Positions 32,074 to 41,688 are shown, counted from the first letter of the stretch. The stretch: 64,000 nt of DNA from Flavobacterium tyrosinilyticum (GCF_023656565.1 NZ_JAMOKG010000001.1:874456-938455), one strand, 5' to 3'. The notes: generated from the letters alone by a model not told the origin. Translations and numbers: made by a program.

Positions 32074-33408
32074 TTATTTAGTAAGAGATTTTAGTTCGCC
32101 TTTCGATTTGATTAGAGATATTTCGGCAATTTTATAATTTAAAACTGCTCTTGTAAAGTTATTTTGAGCTTCAAGCGATGCATTTTGTGCGTCTAACAAA
32201 TCGGTTAAAGATGCTAAACCTTGAAGGTAATTGTTTTTGGTATTTGATAAAATATCAAGTGCTAAACGCATATTTTCTCTTTGGTTTTCAATAGTTACAA
32301 GGTTATTATTGATCTGCGTCATTGCATTTCTATAATCTAAATCCAAAGAAAGTTTAGTGTCCTTAATATCTTCTTGAAGAGATCTGATTTCAACATCAGC
32401 TTGTCTTACTCTAGAACGAGTTCCAAAACCTGTAAAAATCGGCACTCTCAAATTTAATCCGATTCCAGAGAAATCTGACCAGTATACTCCAGATGATGGT
32501 TTTGCAAACCAAGGAAATTCTGGACCTTGACCTATATAGTTATATCCAGCTGTCAATGAAAGAGTAGGATAATATTCTGCCTGAATTGCCTTTTTATTAA
32601 ATACTAAAAGCTCTTCTTGTTTCTTTAAAAGCAGGTATTCAGTTCTGTTTTCAACATTTGGCTCTTCAGTTAAAGACGTTGGAACCACTTCAAATTCTTC
32701 TTTAGGCATCACAAATTGAGATTCGATAGGCATACCCATGTAGAATTTCAATGCATTTTCCTGCAGCTCAATTTGATTTTTAACTTGCTGACGCTCTGTG
32801 TCAATGTTAGACATTTTTACAATAATACGGTCTAAATCTATTTTTTTAGCCAAACCATTATCAAATTGTCCTTGCACAATATCACGAACCTTTTGAGTAT
32901 TTACATAATTACTGTCTAACAATATCAGTCTTTCACGCTGTACATAAACAGAATAGTAGTTATTTGCAACTCTTTCAATAACTTGTTCGTCTGTCAATTG
33001 ACTATTAATCTGATAAAATTCACGTGTCGACTGTGCAGCTCTTAAACCTGTAAAAACAGCCTGATCAAATATTGCCTGAGTTAAAGAAACTCCAGCTGTA
33101 GATGTCCATTTTTGGCCAAAAGCAGCCTGAATTGCAGTTCCTGGCTGTCCAAACCCCGCACCATCAATAACTGTTGTTTGAATGATAGGATTATAGGTTA
33201 AGTTACCATTTGCAGTTATTTGCGGTAATGCTCTCGAGCGTATTTCTTGAATTTTATATTCGCTGTTTTCGACCTGAAGTTTTGCCTTCTTAGCATCGGC
33301 TTTATTTTCAAGTGCATATGTAACAGCCTCTTTCAAGGTTAAGGTTTTGACTTGTGCGCCAGCAGTTATGCCTAGTGTACACAAAACTATAAGAAAGATT
33401 CTTTTCAT
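32074..33408 (-). CDS. TolC-family outer-membrane efflux channel
   Basis: 444 residues with a signal peptide (1-18, ITAGAQ). It has the two-fold TolC repeat with long coiled helices (TLKEAVTYALENKADAKKAK at the start; NYLQGLASLTDLLDAQNASL near the end). It forms the exit duct of the pump. The gap to the regulator gene upstream is 91 bp; that gap contains a TCGTCATTT/AAATGACGA inverted repeat but no -7 consensus. Confidence 0.94.
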   Translation of the reverse strand: MKRIFLIVLCTLGITAGAQVKTLTLKEAVTYALENKADAKKAKLQVENSEYKIQEIRSRALPQITANGNLTYNPIIQTTVIDGAGFGQPGTAIQAAFGQKWTSTAGVSLTQAIFDQAVFTGLRAAQSTREFYQINSQLTDEQVIERVANNYYSVYVQRERLILLDSNYVNTQKVRDIVQGQFDNGLAKKIDLDRIIVKMSNIDTERQQVKNQIELQENALKFYMGMPIESQFVMPKEEFEVVPTSLTEEPNVENRTEYLLLKKQEELLVFNKKAIQAEYYPTLSLTAGYNYIGQGPEFPWFAKPSSGVYWSDFSGIGLNLRVPIFTGFGTRSRVRQADVEIRSLQEDIKDTKLSLDLDYRNAMTQINNNLVTIENQRENMRLALDILSNTKNNYLQGLASLTDLLDAQNASLEAQNNFTRAVLNYKIAEISLIKSKGELKSLTK

Positions 33409-33499
33409 AAGTAGTTACTATTTATTTTAAAAATTTGAGATGGCATCGTCATTTCATCTTTTACAACTCTCCCAGAATAAATGACGACAATTTGGATAA

Positions 33500-34099
33500 T
33501 TAATTATTTATTTTTTTTAATTGCTTTTCTAATTCCTCTACTCCTTTTTCGGTTGCCATTGCACGAGTATGGTACTCCAAGGCCTCCAACTCTATTCTTT
33601 GCGCTTCACTTTCAGAAACCGTATTTTCGTTTATATGAAAAACTAGAGTGTAATAAAACTTAACATATACCTCTACATTTAAATCACTTCTATAAAGGCC
33701 TTCACGAATTCCTTTTTCGATATTTTCTCTAAAAAGCTGCGTGCATTGATCAATTTCAAAAGACAAAATGTTCTGATAAATCTCTGGATAGTGTTTTTTT
33801 AATTGATAGATTGGCGAAGTATCAATGTTGTTTTTAAACATATCACGAAACATTTCTCTAATCTCAAAATTCTCATGAATAGCATTATATTTCTTCGCTA
33901 TAATAGTATCCATGATTTCGTGTACTTGCCCATGAACCAATGATGTGCTTTCCTCAATCAAAACTTCTTTGTTGCAGAAATATTTGTAAATCGTTTTTTT
34001 AGAAATACACATTTCGCCTGCAATATCATCCATTGTAACACTCTTAAAACCAAGCTTTAAAAATAACTCACTTGCTTTTGCTATAATCTTCTCTTTCAT
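33500..34099 (-). CDS. TetR-family repressor of the efflux operon
   Basis: 199 residues. The N-terminal HTH reads KSVTMDDIAGEMCISKKTIYKYFCNKEVLI, followed by an all-helical ligand-binding domain. It is the first gene of the tetR-tolC-adaptor-RND operon. Its promoter (TATATTTG, complement of 34122-34129) is overlapped by a GGAAACT-N14-AGTTTCC palindrome that also occurs twice at the yceI promoter. This strongly suggests the operator of this protein, and autoregulation (inference). Confidence 0.92.
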   Translation of the reverse strand: MKEKIIAKASELFLKLGFKSVTMDDIAGEMCISKKTIYKYFCNKEVLIEESTSLVHGQVHEIMDTIIAKKYNAIHENFEIREMFRDMFKNNIDTSPIYQLKKHYPEIYQNILSFEIDQCTQLFRENIEKGIREGLYRSDLNVEVYVKFYYTLVFHINENTVSESEAQRIELEALEYHTRAMATEKGVEELEKQLKKINN

Positions 34100-34121
34100 T
34101 TTAAATTCTCGAATTGCCTTA

Positions 34122-34161
34122 CAAATATACTTTGGAAACTAAAATCAAAAAAATAGTTTCC
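34122..34161 (-). promoter_or_regulatory. tetR promoter with operator site 1
   Basis: On the minus strand TTG (complement of 34146-34148), 16-bp gap, TATATTTG (complement of 34122-34129). Operator GGAAACT (34134-34140)-N14-AGTTTCC (34155-34161) covers the -33 region and the spacer, as expected for repression. Confidence 0.8.
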
Positions 34162-34207
34162 GATATTTTTGTAATAATTTTACATTAATTTATTATTTTA
34201 GTAAGAT

Positions 34208-34729
34208 TTATATGCTAAATTCTAAATTTGCTATAAGTTTGATATCTTTTCCCAAAGCGGCACCAGAAGAATGATTAAAAGAGCTGAAATCTAAACCAAA
34301 GTCTTCTCGTTTGATATTTCCTTTAATTTCAAAAGCTACTTTCTTTTCTCCGTTATAAATATTTTCTCCCAAAAATTCAGCATCCAATTCAACTACTCTT
34401 GTAATATCTTTTATGGTTAAATCTCCTTTGAAGAAATTGATATTCTGATTTACTTTTTGAAATGAAGTCGATTTAAAGCTAATAATTGGATGCTCATCTT
34501 CTTCAAAAAAGTCTTGAAGCTGTAAATAAGCATCTATAGATTGGAAACTTTCATTTTTGTTATTGATATCCAAAGAGAATTCAACCGAAGCATCTTCAAT
34601 CTCATTATCTTCTATGTTTACATAACCATCAAATTTATTTGTATTTCCACCCATATAAGCAGTTCTCGATCTTCTCATTTCTAATAAAACATCTGACTGA
34701 CTAGAATCTAAGGTCCATTTTGTTTTCAT
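34208..34729 (-). CDS. YceI-family protein (cytoplasmic form)
   Basis: 173 residues. It has the YceI lipocalin-like beta barrel (WTLDSSQSDVLLEMRR ... FKGDLTIKDITRVVELDAEF ... IKREDFGLDF), which binds isoprenoid or amphiphilic molecules in known members. It lacks a signal peptide, unlike periplasmic YceI. It lies just upstream of the TetR operon, same strand, and its promoter carries two copies of the same palindrome found at the tetR promoter. It is probably induced together with the efflux pump and may buffer or sense a lipophilic compound (inferred). Confidence 0.9.
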   Translation of the reverse strand: MKTKWTLDSSQSDVLLEMRRSRTAYMGGNTNKFDGYVNIEDNEIEDASVEFSLDINNKNESFQSIDAYLQLQDFFEEDEHPIISFKSTSFQKVNQNINFFKGDLTIKDITRVVELDAEFLGENIYNGEKKVAFEIKGNIKREDFGLDFSSFNHSSGAALGKDIKLIANLEFSI

Positions 34730-34773
34730 AAATACTTGATTTAATTGAATTTATAAATCATTCAAACTCTTAT

Positions 34774-34801
34774 GGAAACTTTTACAGTGTTCTTAGTTTC
34801 C
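34774..34801. promoter_or_regulatory. Operator site 2 (GGAAACT-N14-AGTTTCC)
   Basis: GGAAACT 34774-34780 and AGTTTCC 34795-34801. It lies just downstream of the predicted yceI transcription start, a position that blocks elongation or promoter clearance. Confidence 0.78.
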
Positions 34802-34813
34802 ATTATAGTGCTG

Positions 34814-34853
34814 CAAATATAGACAGGAAACTCTAAATACCAAAAAAGTTTCC
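34814..34853 (-). promoter_or_regulatory. yceI promoter with operator site 3
   Basis: On the minus strand TTG (complement of 34841-34843), 19-bp gap, TATATTTG (complement of 34814-34821): an ideal Bacteroidota promoter. Operator GGAAACT (34826-34832)-N14-AGTTTCC (34847-34853) covers the -33 box and the spacer. Confidence 0.82.
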
Positions 34854-34944
34854 AAGTTTTTTATAAAAAATTTTAACATCTTAGAAATGAGAATAATTAA
34901 GCCCCCTTTCCAATTCTTTAAGAAGCTTTTAATCATTTCAATAA

Positions 34945-34973
34945 TTGAAATTCATATTTGAATTGTATCTTTG
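34945..34973 (+). promoter_or_regulatory. Promoter of the polyprenyl synthase gene
   Basis: TTG 34945-34947, 18-bp gap, TATCTTTG 34966-34973. The start codon follows 22 bp later. Confidence 0.72.
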
Positions 34974-34995
34974 AGCCTCGAAATCAGAATTCATT

Positions 34996-35970
34996 ATGCA
35001 CGATATAAGTCAGTACCAAGATTTTTTCATCAATTATCTTCAAAGCCAAAACATACATAAAGAGCCTAAAAATCTTTACGAGCCTATAGAATATATTTTA
35101 GGACTTGGCGGAAAACGCATCCGTCCTGTTTTAACTTTAATGGCCGCAGAGGTTTTTGACACTGATTATTCGATTGCACTTCCGGCAGCAATGGCGGTTG
35201 AAGTTTTTCATAACTTTTCGCTGGTTCATGATGACATTATGGACGACGCGCCTTTGAGAAGAGGACAAGTTACGGTGCATGAAAAATGGGATTTAAACAC
35301 TGGGATTCTTTCTGGAGATGCCATGCTTATTTTGGCTTATCAATATTTTGAACAATATGAACCAACTGTTTTTAGAAATCTAGCCAAATTATTCAGCAAA
35401 ACAGCGCTTGAAGTTTGCGAAGGACAGCAGTGGGATGTAGATTTTGAAACTCGTAAAGATGTTACAATTCCGCAATACCTTAAAATGATTGAATACAAAA
35501 CAGCTGTTTTGGTTGCGGCTGCCATGAAAATGGGCGCAATTGTATCTAAAACTTCTGAAAAAGAAGCCGATTTAATTTATGATTTCGGATTGAATTTAGG
35601 ATTGGCTTTCCAGCTTCAAGATGATTATTTAGATGCTTTTGGAGATCCTGAAACTTTTGGAAAACAAGTTGGAGGAGATATTATAGAAAATAAAAAAACG
35701 TATTTATATCTAAAAGCCTTAGAATTTTCTTCTGACGAAAAAGCTTCAGAATTAGAACAATTATTTACGCTTCAGCTAGAAGATAACGTAGAAAAAATAG
35801 AAACTGCCAAAGCAATTTTTAACGAATCTGGAGCATCAAAAGCAACACAGGAAGCAATTGAAATGTATACTTTTAAAGCTTTTGAAACATTGGAAAAAAT
35901 GGAAATCAGCGATGAAAAGAAAAACGTTTTGAGGACTTTCGGAGAAAACTTAATGGGGCGTAAAGTTTAG
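34996..35970 (+). CDS. Polyprenyl diphosphate synthase
   Basis: 324 residues. The two Asp-rich motifs that bind Mg-diphosphate are clear: SLVHDDIMDDAPLRRG and LAFQLQDDYLDAFGD. The GGKRIRPVL segment binds IPP. It condenses isopentenyl diphosphate with allylic diphosphates; chain length cannot be fixed by eye (farnesyl/geranylgeranyl or longer, for menaquinone or carotenoids). A small hypothetical gene follows on the same strand after a short word array. Confidence 0.92.
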   Translation: MHDISQYQDFFINYLQSQNIHKEPKNLYEPIEYILGLGGKRIRPVLTLMAAEVFDTDYSIALPAAMAVEVFHNFSLVHDDIMDDAPLRRGQVTVHEKWDLNTGILSGDAMLILAYQYFEQYEPTVFRNLAKLFSKTALEVCEGQQWDVDFETRKDVTIPQYLKMIEYKTAVLVAAAMKMGAIVSKTSEKEADLIYDFGLNLGLAFQLQDDYLDAFGDPETFGKQVGGDIIENKKTYLYLKALEFSSDEKASELEQLFTLQLEDNVEKIETAKAIFNESGASKATQEAIEMYTFKAFETLEKMEISDEKKNVLRTFGENLMGRKV

Positions 35971-36037
35971 TGTTCAGTTTTCAGTAATTAGTATTCAGAA
36001 AAAAATCTACAATCAGCAATCTAAAATCTAAAATCAC

Positions 36038-36391
36038 ATGTTTGTAGCACCAGTAAATACCGAATCATTATTAGAGCAAGCGCAGGCAGAGACTTTATAT
36101 TTAAACCTTATTGAGCAGATTAATAAAGACTTCAATCTGGCCAATGAAGGAATCGATTTTCCGTTAAGCATTTCGCCAGACGAATTAAAGATTCAGCTTC
36201 ACGAAAAAGTCTACCGAATGATTCAGTACAAATTTGCTGAATACTTAAATCTACTCTACATCATTGATGTTCCTGAAAACGAAATCAAACAACTCGACGG
36301 TTCTGATTTAGTTATTCTTGCCGAACAAGTTGCTTTTTTGATTTTAAAAAGAGAATGGCAGAAGGTATGGTTTCGAAATTATTATAAATAA
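36038..36391 (+). CDS. Conserved-type hypothetical protein
   Basis: 117 residues, helical, no signal peptide or membrane segment, and no domain I recognise. It is acidic in the first half (ISPDELKIQLHEKVYRMIQY) and ends with a basic aromatic tail (EWQKVWFRNYYK). Codon use resembles its neighbours, and the gene follows the polyprenyl synthase by 67 bp on the same strand, so co-transcription is likely. The intervening spacer contains the TCTAAAATCTAAAATC word array. Confidence 0.7.
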   Translation: MFVAPVNTESLLEQAQAETLYLNLIEQINKDFNLANEGIDFPLSISPDELKIQLHEKVYRMIQYKFAEYLNLLYIIDVPENEIKQLDGSDLVILAEQVAFLILKREWQKVWFRNYYK

Positions 36392-36456
36392 GGTTATGAG
36401 GTTCTGAGGTTCTGAGATAATAAGATTCTAAGGTTTTTGAATACTTAAACCTCATC
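36392..36456. repeat. Word array (GAGGTTCTGAGGTTCTGAG)
   Basis: AGGTTATGAGGTTCTGAGGT words are mirrored by TTAAACCTCATCTCAT at the end. A related CTTAGAATCTTAGCGACTCA array lies at 36861-36896. Together they flank the next gene. Confidence 0.5.
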
Positions 36457-36840
36457 TCATACATACAACTTTTCATCTTCTTTCACAGCTATCTCTTCAT
36501 TTTTATCTAATGGAATATATTTATCATCTTCCAAAATAAAAACCTGTTCTTTATTTAAAATTTTATTCAGTTGTTTAGTCAATTCTTGCAGCTCCTCATT
36601 TAGATTATTTCCTCGTGAAGCTCCAATGTGAAAATGCCAATCAGATTCTTTATTATGATTTTCAAAACCAATGGTTATTTCTAAATCGTAAGTCGCTATC
36701 CACAAAAATCTGCTCCCTTTGATACTTTTAATAAAACAATCAAAAGTTTGATCTTCTTTAAAATCAATACTTTCTAAAAATTCGGGATGATTTTGTTTTA
36801 AATATTTTAAAGTTATATCAGAATATAAAGCTTGGTTCAT
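36457..36840 (-). CDS. Hypothetical acidic protein
   Basis: 127 residues, no signal peptide or membrane helix, no family recognised. The sequence alternates beta-prone stretches (GSRFLWIATYDLEITIGFEN, SDWHFHIGAS) and ends in an acidic/lysine tail. It is flanked on both sides by word-array repeats. It converges with the 36038 gene. Confidence 0.65.
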   Translation of the reverse strand: MNQALYSDITLKYLKQNHPEFLESIDFKEDQTFDCFIKSIKGSRFLWIATYDLEITIGFENHNKESDWHFHIGASRGNNLNEELQELTKQLNKILNKEQVFILEDDKYIPLDKNEEIAVKEDEKLYV

Positions 36841-36895
36841 TTTAAAGATTTTGCAAATAAAACTTAGAATCTTAGCGACTCAGAACCTTAGCAAC

Positions 36896-37450
36896 TTAAA
36901 AATACACCCTCACAAAAGGCATAAATCCAGAGCCGTAAAGACTTTTATTAGGATCATATAAAACATCGTAACGAGCTCCAATTGTCACGTTTCCTGTTCT
37001 ATAACCTGCTCCTAGATATAATGCGGTATTCCAATAAGAATCGGAAAAACCGGGATGATAATAATTTTCATCGTAGTCGGTATCGACCTTAACTTGTTCC
37101 AATTCTGCAGATAATTGAAGTTGCGGAATCGGGTTTACAAGCGTTATAAAACTTCCGCCGTAAACAAATGATTCGTAATAATTCTTTTGATATAAATAGC
37201 CAAACTGCAATCCAACTCCAACGGCAACAATTTCGTTGATATTGTAAATGGCGCTTGGCATTACAGAGACATTAGTGTATCCTGAGCCAAACCCAAGACC
37301 TAAACCAGCCCCAAATTGAACTTTTTCCCAAAAATGGTTACTGCTGTTGTCAATGACATATTTTTGTTGTGCAATACTATAACTTGAAAATAAGACGGCC
37401 AAAATCACAAAAAAATATTTGCAATCGATTGAAAATTGAATTTTATTCAT
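36896..37450 (-). CDS. Small outer-membrane beta-barrel protein
   Basis: 184 residues. A hydrophobic signal segment (FFVILAVLFSSYSIAQQ) is followed by alternating amphipathic strands (FGAGLGLGFGSGYTNVSVMP, GVGLQFGYLYQ, LYLGAGYRTGNVTIGARYD) ending in the terminal aromatic VRVYF, typical of an eight-strand barrel. No known function. It is divergent from sucA with a perfect TTTTTACGTA/TACGTAAAAA palindrome between them, which may co-regulate both. Confidence 0.8.
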   Translation of the reverse strand: MNKIQFSIDCKYFFVILAVLFSSYSIAQQKYVIDNSSNHFWEKVQFGAGLGLGFGSGYTNVSVMPSAIYNINEIVAVGVGLQFGYLYQKNYYESFVYGGSFITLVNPIPQLQLSAELEQVKVDTDYDENYYHPGFSDSYWNTALYLGAGYRTGNVTIGARYDVLYDPNKSLYGSGFMPFVRVYF

Positions 37451-37472
37451 AGTTAACGTTTATTTTAACAAA

Positions 37473-37496
37473 TTTTTACGTAAAAGTACGTAAAAA
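37473..37496. promoter_or_regulatory. Palindrome in the barrel/sucA divergent region
   Basis: TTTTTACGTA (37473-37482) and TACGTAAAAA (37487-37496) with a 4-bp centre. A -7 box TACTTTTG for sucA follows at 37523-37530. Candidate operator. Confidence 0.5.
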
Positions 37497-37567
37497 AAAG
37501 ATTTAAATAAATGTGATTGTTGTACTTTTGCCTTTCTATATAACAAAAAAGTATATTCACTCATATT

Positions 37568-40342
37568 ATGGATAGGTTTTCATTTTTAAACGCAGCGCAT
37601 ACCGAGTTTTTTGCACAATTATACGATCAATATTTAGTTAACCCAGACAGCGTTGAGCCTAGCTGGAGAAGTTTTTTTCAAGGTTTTGACTTTGGACAAA
37701 CAACTTATAACGACGAAAATCCAGTGCAAACGATCGTTGAGTACGTGACTAGCGACAACGCAGACTGTAGTTTGGTTTCAGAAAAACTGCAAAAAGAATT
37801 CAATGTACTAAAATTAATTGACGGATACCGTACGCGTGGGCATTTATTCACGAAAACAAATCCTGTTCGTGACCGTAGAACTTCATCTCCAACTTTGGAT
37901 ATTGAAAACTTCGGATTAACAACAGCCGATCTTTCAACTATTTTTGATGCTGCTCAAACGATCGGCATGGTGCCTTCTTCTTTACAAGATATCGTAAATC
38001 GTCTTAAAGCTATTTACTGCCAGCATATCGGTATTGAATATATGTATATTAGAAATCCTGGCGTTGTAAAATGGATTCAGGACAAATTGGCTGTAAATGT
38101 TAATCAGCCAAATTTCTCTATAGAAGAAAAGAAAACAATCTTAAATAAATTAAACGAAGCTGTTTCTTTTGAAAACTTCCTTCATACTAAATATGTTGGA
38201 CAAAAACGTTTCTCATTAGAAGGTGGAGAATCTATCATCCCAGCTTTAGATGCTTTGATCGAGCAAGCTGCCGAAAAAGGTGTTGAACAATTCGTAATGG
38301 GAATGGCTCACCGTGGTCGTTTGAACGTTTTGGCAAACATCTTCGGAAAATCTACTCAAGATATCTTTGGTGAGTTTGACGGTAAAGATTACGATCAAGA
38401 ATATTTTGACGGTGACGTAAAATACCACTTAGGTCTTACTGCCGACAAAAAAACAAGATCAGGAAAAAGCATCAACATCAATTTAGCGCCAAACCCTTCT
38501 CACCTAGAAACTGTTGGAGCTGTAATTGAAGGTATCACAAGAGCTAAACAAGATAAATACTATGCTGACGATTTCTCTAAAGTATTGCCAATCGCAGTAC
38601 ACGGAGATGCTGCAATTGCAGGTCAAGGTATTTTATATGAAATCATTCAAATGGCTCAACTTGATGGTTACAAAACTGGAGGAACAATCCACATTGTAAT
38701 CAACAACCAAGTTGGATTTACAACAAACTACTTAGACGCTCGTTCTTCTACTTATTGTACAGACGTTGCCAAAGTGACTCTTTCTCCAGTATTACACGTA
38801 AATGCTGATGATGCAGAGGCTGTTGTACACGCTGTATCTTTTGCATTAGACTACAGAATGCAATTTGGACGTGACGTATTTATTGACTTATTAGGATATA
38901 GAAAATACGGACATAATGAAGGTGACGAACCTCGTTTCACACAACCTGTTTTATATAAAATCATTGCTAAACATAAAAACCCAAGAGACATCTACGCAGA
39001 TAAATTACTTTCTGACGGTGTAATCGATGCATCTTATGTTAATGCTTTAGAAAAACAATACAAATCTGCTTTAGAAGAAAACTTAGAAGCTTCACGTAAA
39101 AAAGATTTGACAATCATTACTCCATTCATGAAAAACGAATGGGACGGATTTGTTCAAGTAACAGATACTCAAATGCTTCAAAAAGTTGACACTACTTTTG
39201 CTAAAGAAGGATTAGATTCTATCATTAAGACAATCTCAACTTTACCAGAAGACAAAAAGTTTATCAACAAAATAAGTAAAATTGTTACAGACAGAAAAGC
39301 TGGTTACGATAACAATACCATCGATTGGGGAACTGCAGAAGCACTAGCTTACGGTTCGCTTTTAACAGAAGGATTTGACGTTCGTATTTCTGGTCAAGAT
39401 GTTGAACGTGGTACATTCTCTCACCGTCATGCTGTTGTAAAAGTAGAAGATTCTGAAGAAGAGGTAATCTTATTAAACGCTATTGAAAACAAAAAAGGAA
39501 ACTTTGGTGTATTCAATTCACTTTTATCAGAATATGGTGTTTTAGGTTTTGATTATGGATATGCATTAGCAAACCCGAAAGCCTTAACAATCTGGGAAGC
39601 ACAATTTGGAGATTTCTCTAACGGTGCTCAAATCATGATTGACCAATACATTTCTTGTGGTGAAGACAAATGGAACAACCAAAACGGTATTGTTTTATTA
39701 TTGCCTCACGGATATGAAGGACAAGGTGCAGAACACTCTTCTGCAAGAATGGAGCGTTACTTACAGCTTTGCGCAAGACACAACATGTATGTTGCCGATT
39801 GTACAACGCCAGCTAACTTCTTCCACTTGTTAAGAAGACAAATGAAAACGAATTTCCGTAAACCATTGGTAGTTTTCTCTCCAAAAAGTTTATTGCGTGA
39901 TCCAAGATGTGTATCTACAGTTGAAGAAATTGCAAACGGAAGTTTCCAAGAAACAATTGATGACAATACAGTAGACAAAAAAGGTGTAAAAACTTTAGTT
40001 TTTGTTACAGGTAAATTCTACTATGATATCGTAGCAGAAAGAGAAAACAACGGAAGGAATGATGTTGCAGTGGTTCGTATCGAACAATTATTCCCTTTCC
40101 CTGTAGATCAAATCAAAGAAATTATTGCACAATATCCAAATGCTGACGATTATGTTTGGGCGCAAGAAGAGCCTAAAAACATGGGAGCTTACAGCTTTAT
40201 GTTAATGAACTTTGATCTTGTAAAATGGAGATTGGCTTCATTAAAAGCATATTCTGCTCCAGCATCTGGAAGTTACACACGTGCAAAACGTCGTCATGCA
40301 GATGCAATTAGAATGGTATTCGATAAAAATTTATTCAGATAA
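37568..40342 (+). CDS. sucA: 2-oxoglutarate dehydrogenase E1 component
   Basis: 924 residues. This thiamine-diphosphate enzyme decarboxylates 2-oxoglutarate in the TCA cycle. The N-terminal E1o segment FLNAAHTEFFAQLYDQYL, the substrate-binding HRGRLNVLANIFGK, the ThDP motif HGDAAIAGQGILYE ... VINNQVGFTT and the C-terminal MGAYSFM segment are all present. The length is normal. It is followed 75 bp later by the E2 gene, the usual sucAB pair; E3 lies elsewhere. Confidence 0.96.
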   Translation: MDRFSFLNAAHTEFFAQLYDQYLVNPDSVEPSWRSFFQGFDFGQTTYNDENPVQTIVEYVTSDNADCSLVSEKLQKEFNVLKLIDGYRTRGHLFTKTNPVRDRRTSSPTLDIENFGLTTADLSTIFDAAQTIGMVPSSLQDIVNRLKAIYCQHIGIEYMYIRNPGVVKWIQDKLAVNVNQPNFSIEEKKTILNKLNEAVSFENFLHTKYVGQKRFSLEGGESIIPALDALIEQAAEKGVEQFVMGMAHRGRLNVLANIFGKSTQDIFGEFDGKDYDQEYFDGDVKYHLGLTADKKTRSGKSININLAPNPSHLETVGAVIEGITRAKQDKYYADDFSKVLPIAVHGDAAIAGQGILYEIIQMAQLDGYKTGGTIHIVINNQVGFTTNYLDARSSTYCTDVAKVTLSPVLHVNADDAEAVVHAVSFALDYRMQFGRDVFIDLLGYRKYGHNEGDEPRFTQPVLYKIIAKHKNPRDIYADKLLSDGVIDASYVNALEKQYKSALEENLEASRKKDLTIITPFMKNEWDGFVQVTDTQMLQKVDTTFAKEGLDSIIKTISTLPEDKKFINKISKIVTDRKAGYDNNTIDWGTAEALAYGSLLTEGFDVRISGQDVERGTFSHRHAVVKVEDSEEEVILLNAIENKKGNFGVFNSLLSEYGVLGFDYGYALANPKALTIWEAQFGDFSNGAQIMIDQYISCGEDKWNNQNGIVLLLPHGYEGQGAEHSSARMERYLQLCARHNMYVADCTTPANFFHLLRRQMKTNFRKPLVVFSPKSLLRDPRCVSTVEEIANGSFQETIDDNTVDKKGVKTLVFVTGKFYYDIVAERENNGRNDVAVVRIEQLFPFPVDQIKEIIAQYPNADDYVWAQEEPKNMGAYSFMLMNFDLVKWRLASLKAYSAPASGSYTRAKRRHADAIRMVFDKNLFR

Positions 40343-40417
40343 TAAAAAAATGTTTCAAGTTTCAGCCCCGATAACTATCAGGAATGAAGCCATAAAAACC
40401 TTAAACAAAGAAATAAG

Positions 40418-41662
40418 ATGATTTTAGAAATGAAAGTCCCATCACCAGGGGAATCAATAAAAGAAGTTGAAATTGCAACTTGGTTAGTAAAAGACGGAGA
40501 TTATGTAGAAAAAGATCAGGCGATTGCTGAAGTTGATTCAGATAAAGCTACTCTTGAATTACCTGCTGAAATGAGCGGTGTAATTACACTAAAAGCTGAA
40601 GAAGGTGATACAGTAGCTGTAGGTGCTGTAGTTTGTTTAATTGATACAGATGCTGCTAAACCAGCAGGTGGTGCAGCTCCAGCGGCGGAAGCTCCTAAAG
40701 CTGAGGCACCAAAAGCGGAAGCTCCAAAGGCAGAAGCACCAAAAGCTGAGGCTCCGAAAGCGGCTCCGGCAGCAACAAGTTATGCAGCTGGAACTCCATC
40801 TCCTGCAGCGAGAAAAATATTAGACGAAAAAAATATTGCTCCAGCAACAGTTTCTGGAACTGGTAAAGGCGGAAGAATTACTAAAGATGATGCTGTAAAT
40901 GCAGTACCATCTATGGGAACTCCAACAGGAGGAAGCCGTGGAACTGAGCGTACAAAATTATCTATGTTACGTCGTAAAGTAGCAGAAAGATTAGTTTCAG
41001 CTAAAAATGAAACTGCTATGCTTACTACTTTCAACGAAGTAAACATGACACCAATCAACCAAATTCGTAACGAATACAAAGATGCTTTCAAAGCTAAACA
41101 TGGTGGTCTTGGTTTAGGTTTTATGTCATTCTTTACAAAAGCAGTTACAAGAGCTTTAGAATTATATCCAGATGTTAACTCAATGATGGATGGTGATTAC
41201 AAAATCGCTTATGATTTTGCTGACATCTCAATCGCAGTTTCTGGACCAAAAGGATTAATGGTTCCTGTTGTTCGTAATGCTGAATTATTGACTTTCCGTG
41301 GAATTGAAGCTGAAATCAAAAGATTAGCTTTAAGAGCTCGTGACGGTCAAATTACAGTTGACGATATGACTGGAGGAACTTTTACAATTACTAATGGTGG
41401 AGTTTTTGGAAGTATGTTATCTACTCCAATCATCAACCCTCCACAATCAGGAATCTTAGGAATGCACAACATCATCGAGCGTCCGATTGCTGTAAACGGA
41501 AAAGTTGAAATTCACCCAATGATGTACGTTGCTCTTTCTTACGATCACAGAATCATCGACGGACGTGAGTCTGTTGGTTTCTTAGTTGCTGTAAAAGAGG
41601 CTTTAGAAAACCCAGTAGAATTATTGATGAATGGCGACGCTAAACGTGCTTTAGAGCTGTAA
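40418..41662 (+). CDS. sucB: 2-oxoglutarate dehydrogenase E2, dihydrolipoyl succinyltransferase
   Basis: 414 residues. Residues 1-77 are a lipoyl domain with the lipoylated Lys43 in [11 protein letters not shown]. Next comes an Ala/Pro-rich hinge of near-perfect APKAE repeats (about 88-125). Residues 129-165 are the E1/E3-binding domain ([20 protein letters not shown]). The catalytic succinyltransferase domain ends with [14 protein letters not shown] (active-site His and Asp). The hinge repeats are coded by slightly different triplets, so they vary easily in number. Confidence 0.96.
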   Translation: MILEMKVPSPGESIKEVEIATWLVKDGDYVEKDQAIAEVDSDKATLELPAEMSGVITLKAEEGDTVAVGAVVCLIDTDAAKPAGGAAPAAEAPKAEAPKAEAPKAEAPKAEAPKAAPAATSYAAGTPSPAARKILDEKNIAPATVSGTGKGGRITKDDAVNAVPSMGTPTGGSRGTERTKLSMLRRKVAERLVSAKNETAMLTTFNEVNMTPINQIRNEYKDAFKAKHGGLGLGFMSFFTKAVTRALELYPDVNSMMDGDYKIAYDFADISIAVSGPKGLMVPVVRNAELLTFRGIEAEIKRLALRARDGQITVDDMTGGTFTITNGGVFGSMLSTPIINPPQSGILGMHNIIERPIAVNGKVEIHPMMYVALSYDHRIIDGRESVGFLVAVKEALENPVELLMNGDAKRALEL

Positions 41663-41688
41663 TTTTTAAAGTAATTTTTGACAATAAT

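Noticed and set aside
40680..40790. APKAE repeat tract in sucB as an assembly artefact
   Set aside because: Ala/Pro hinges of this kind are usual between lipoyl and E3-binding domains, and the repeats use varied codons.
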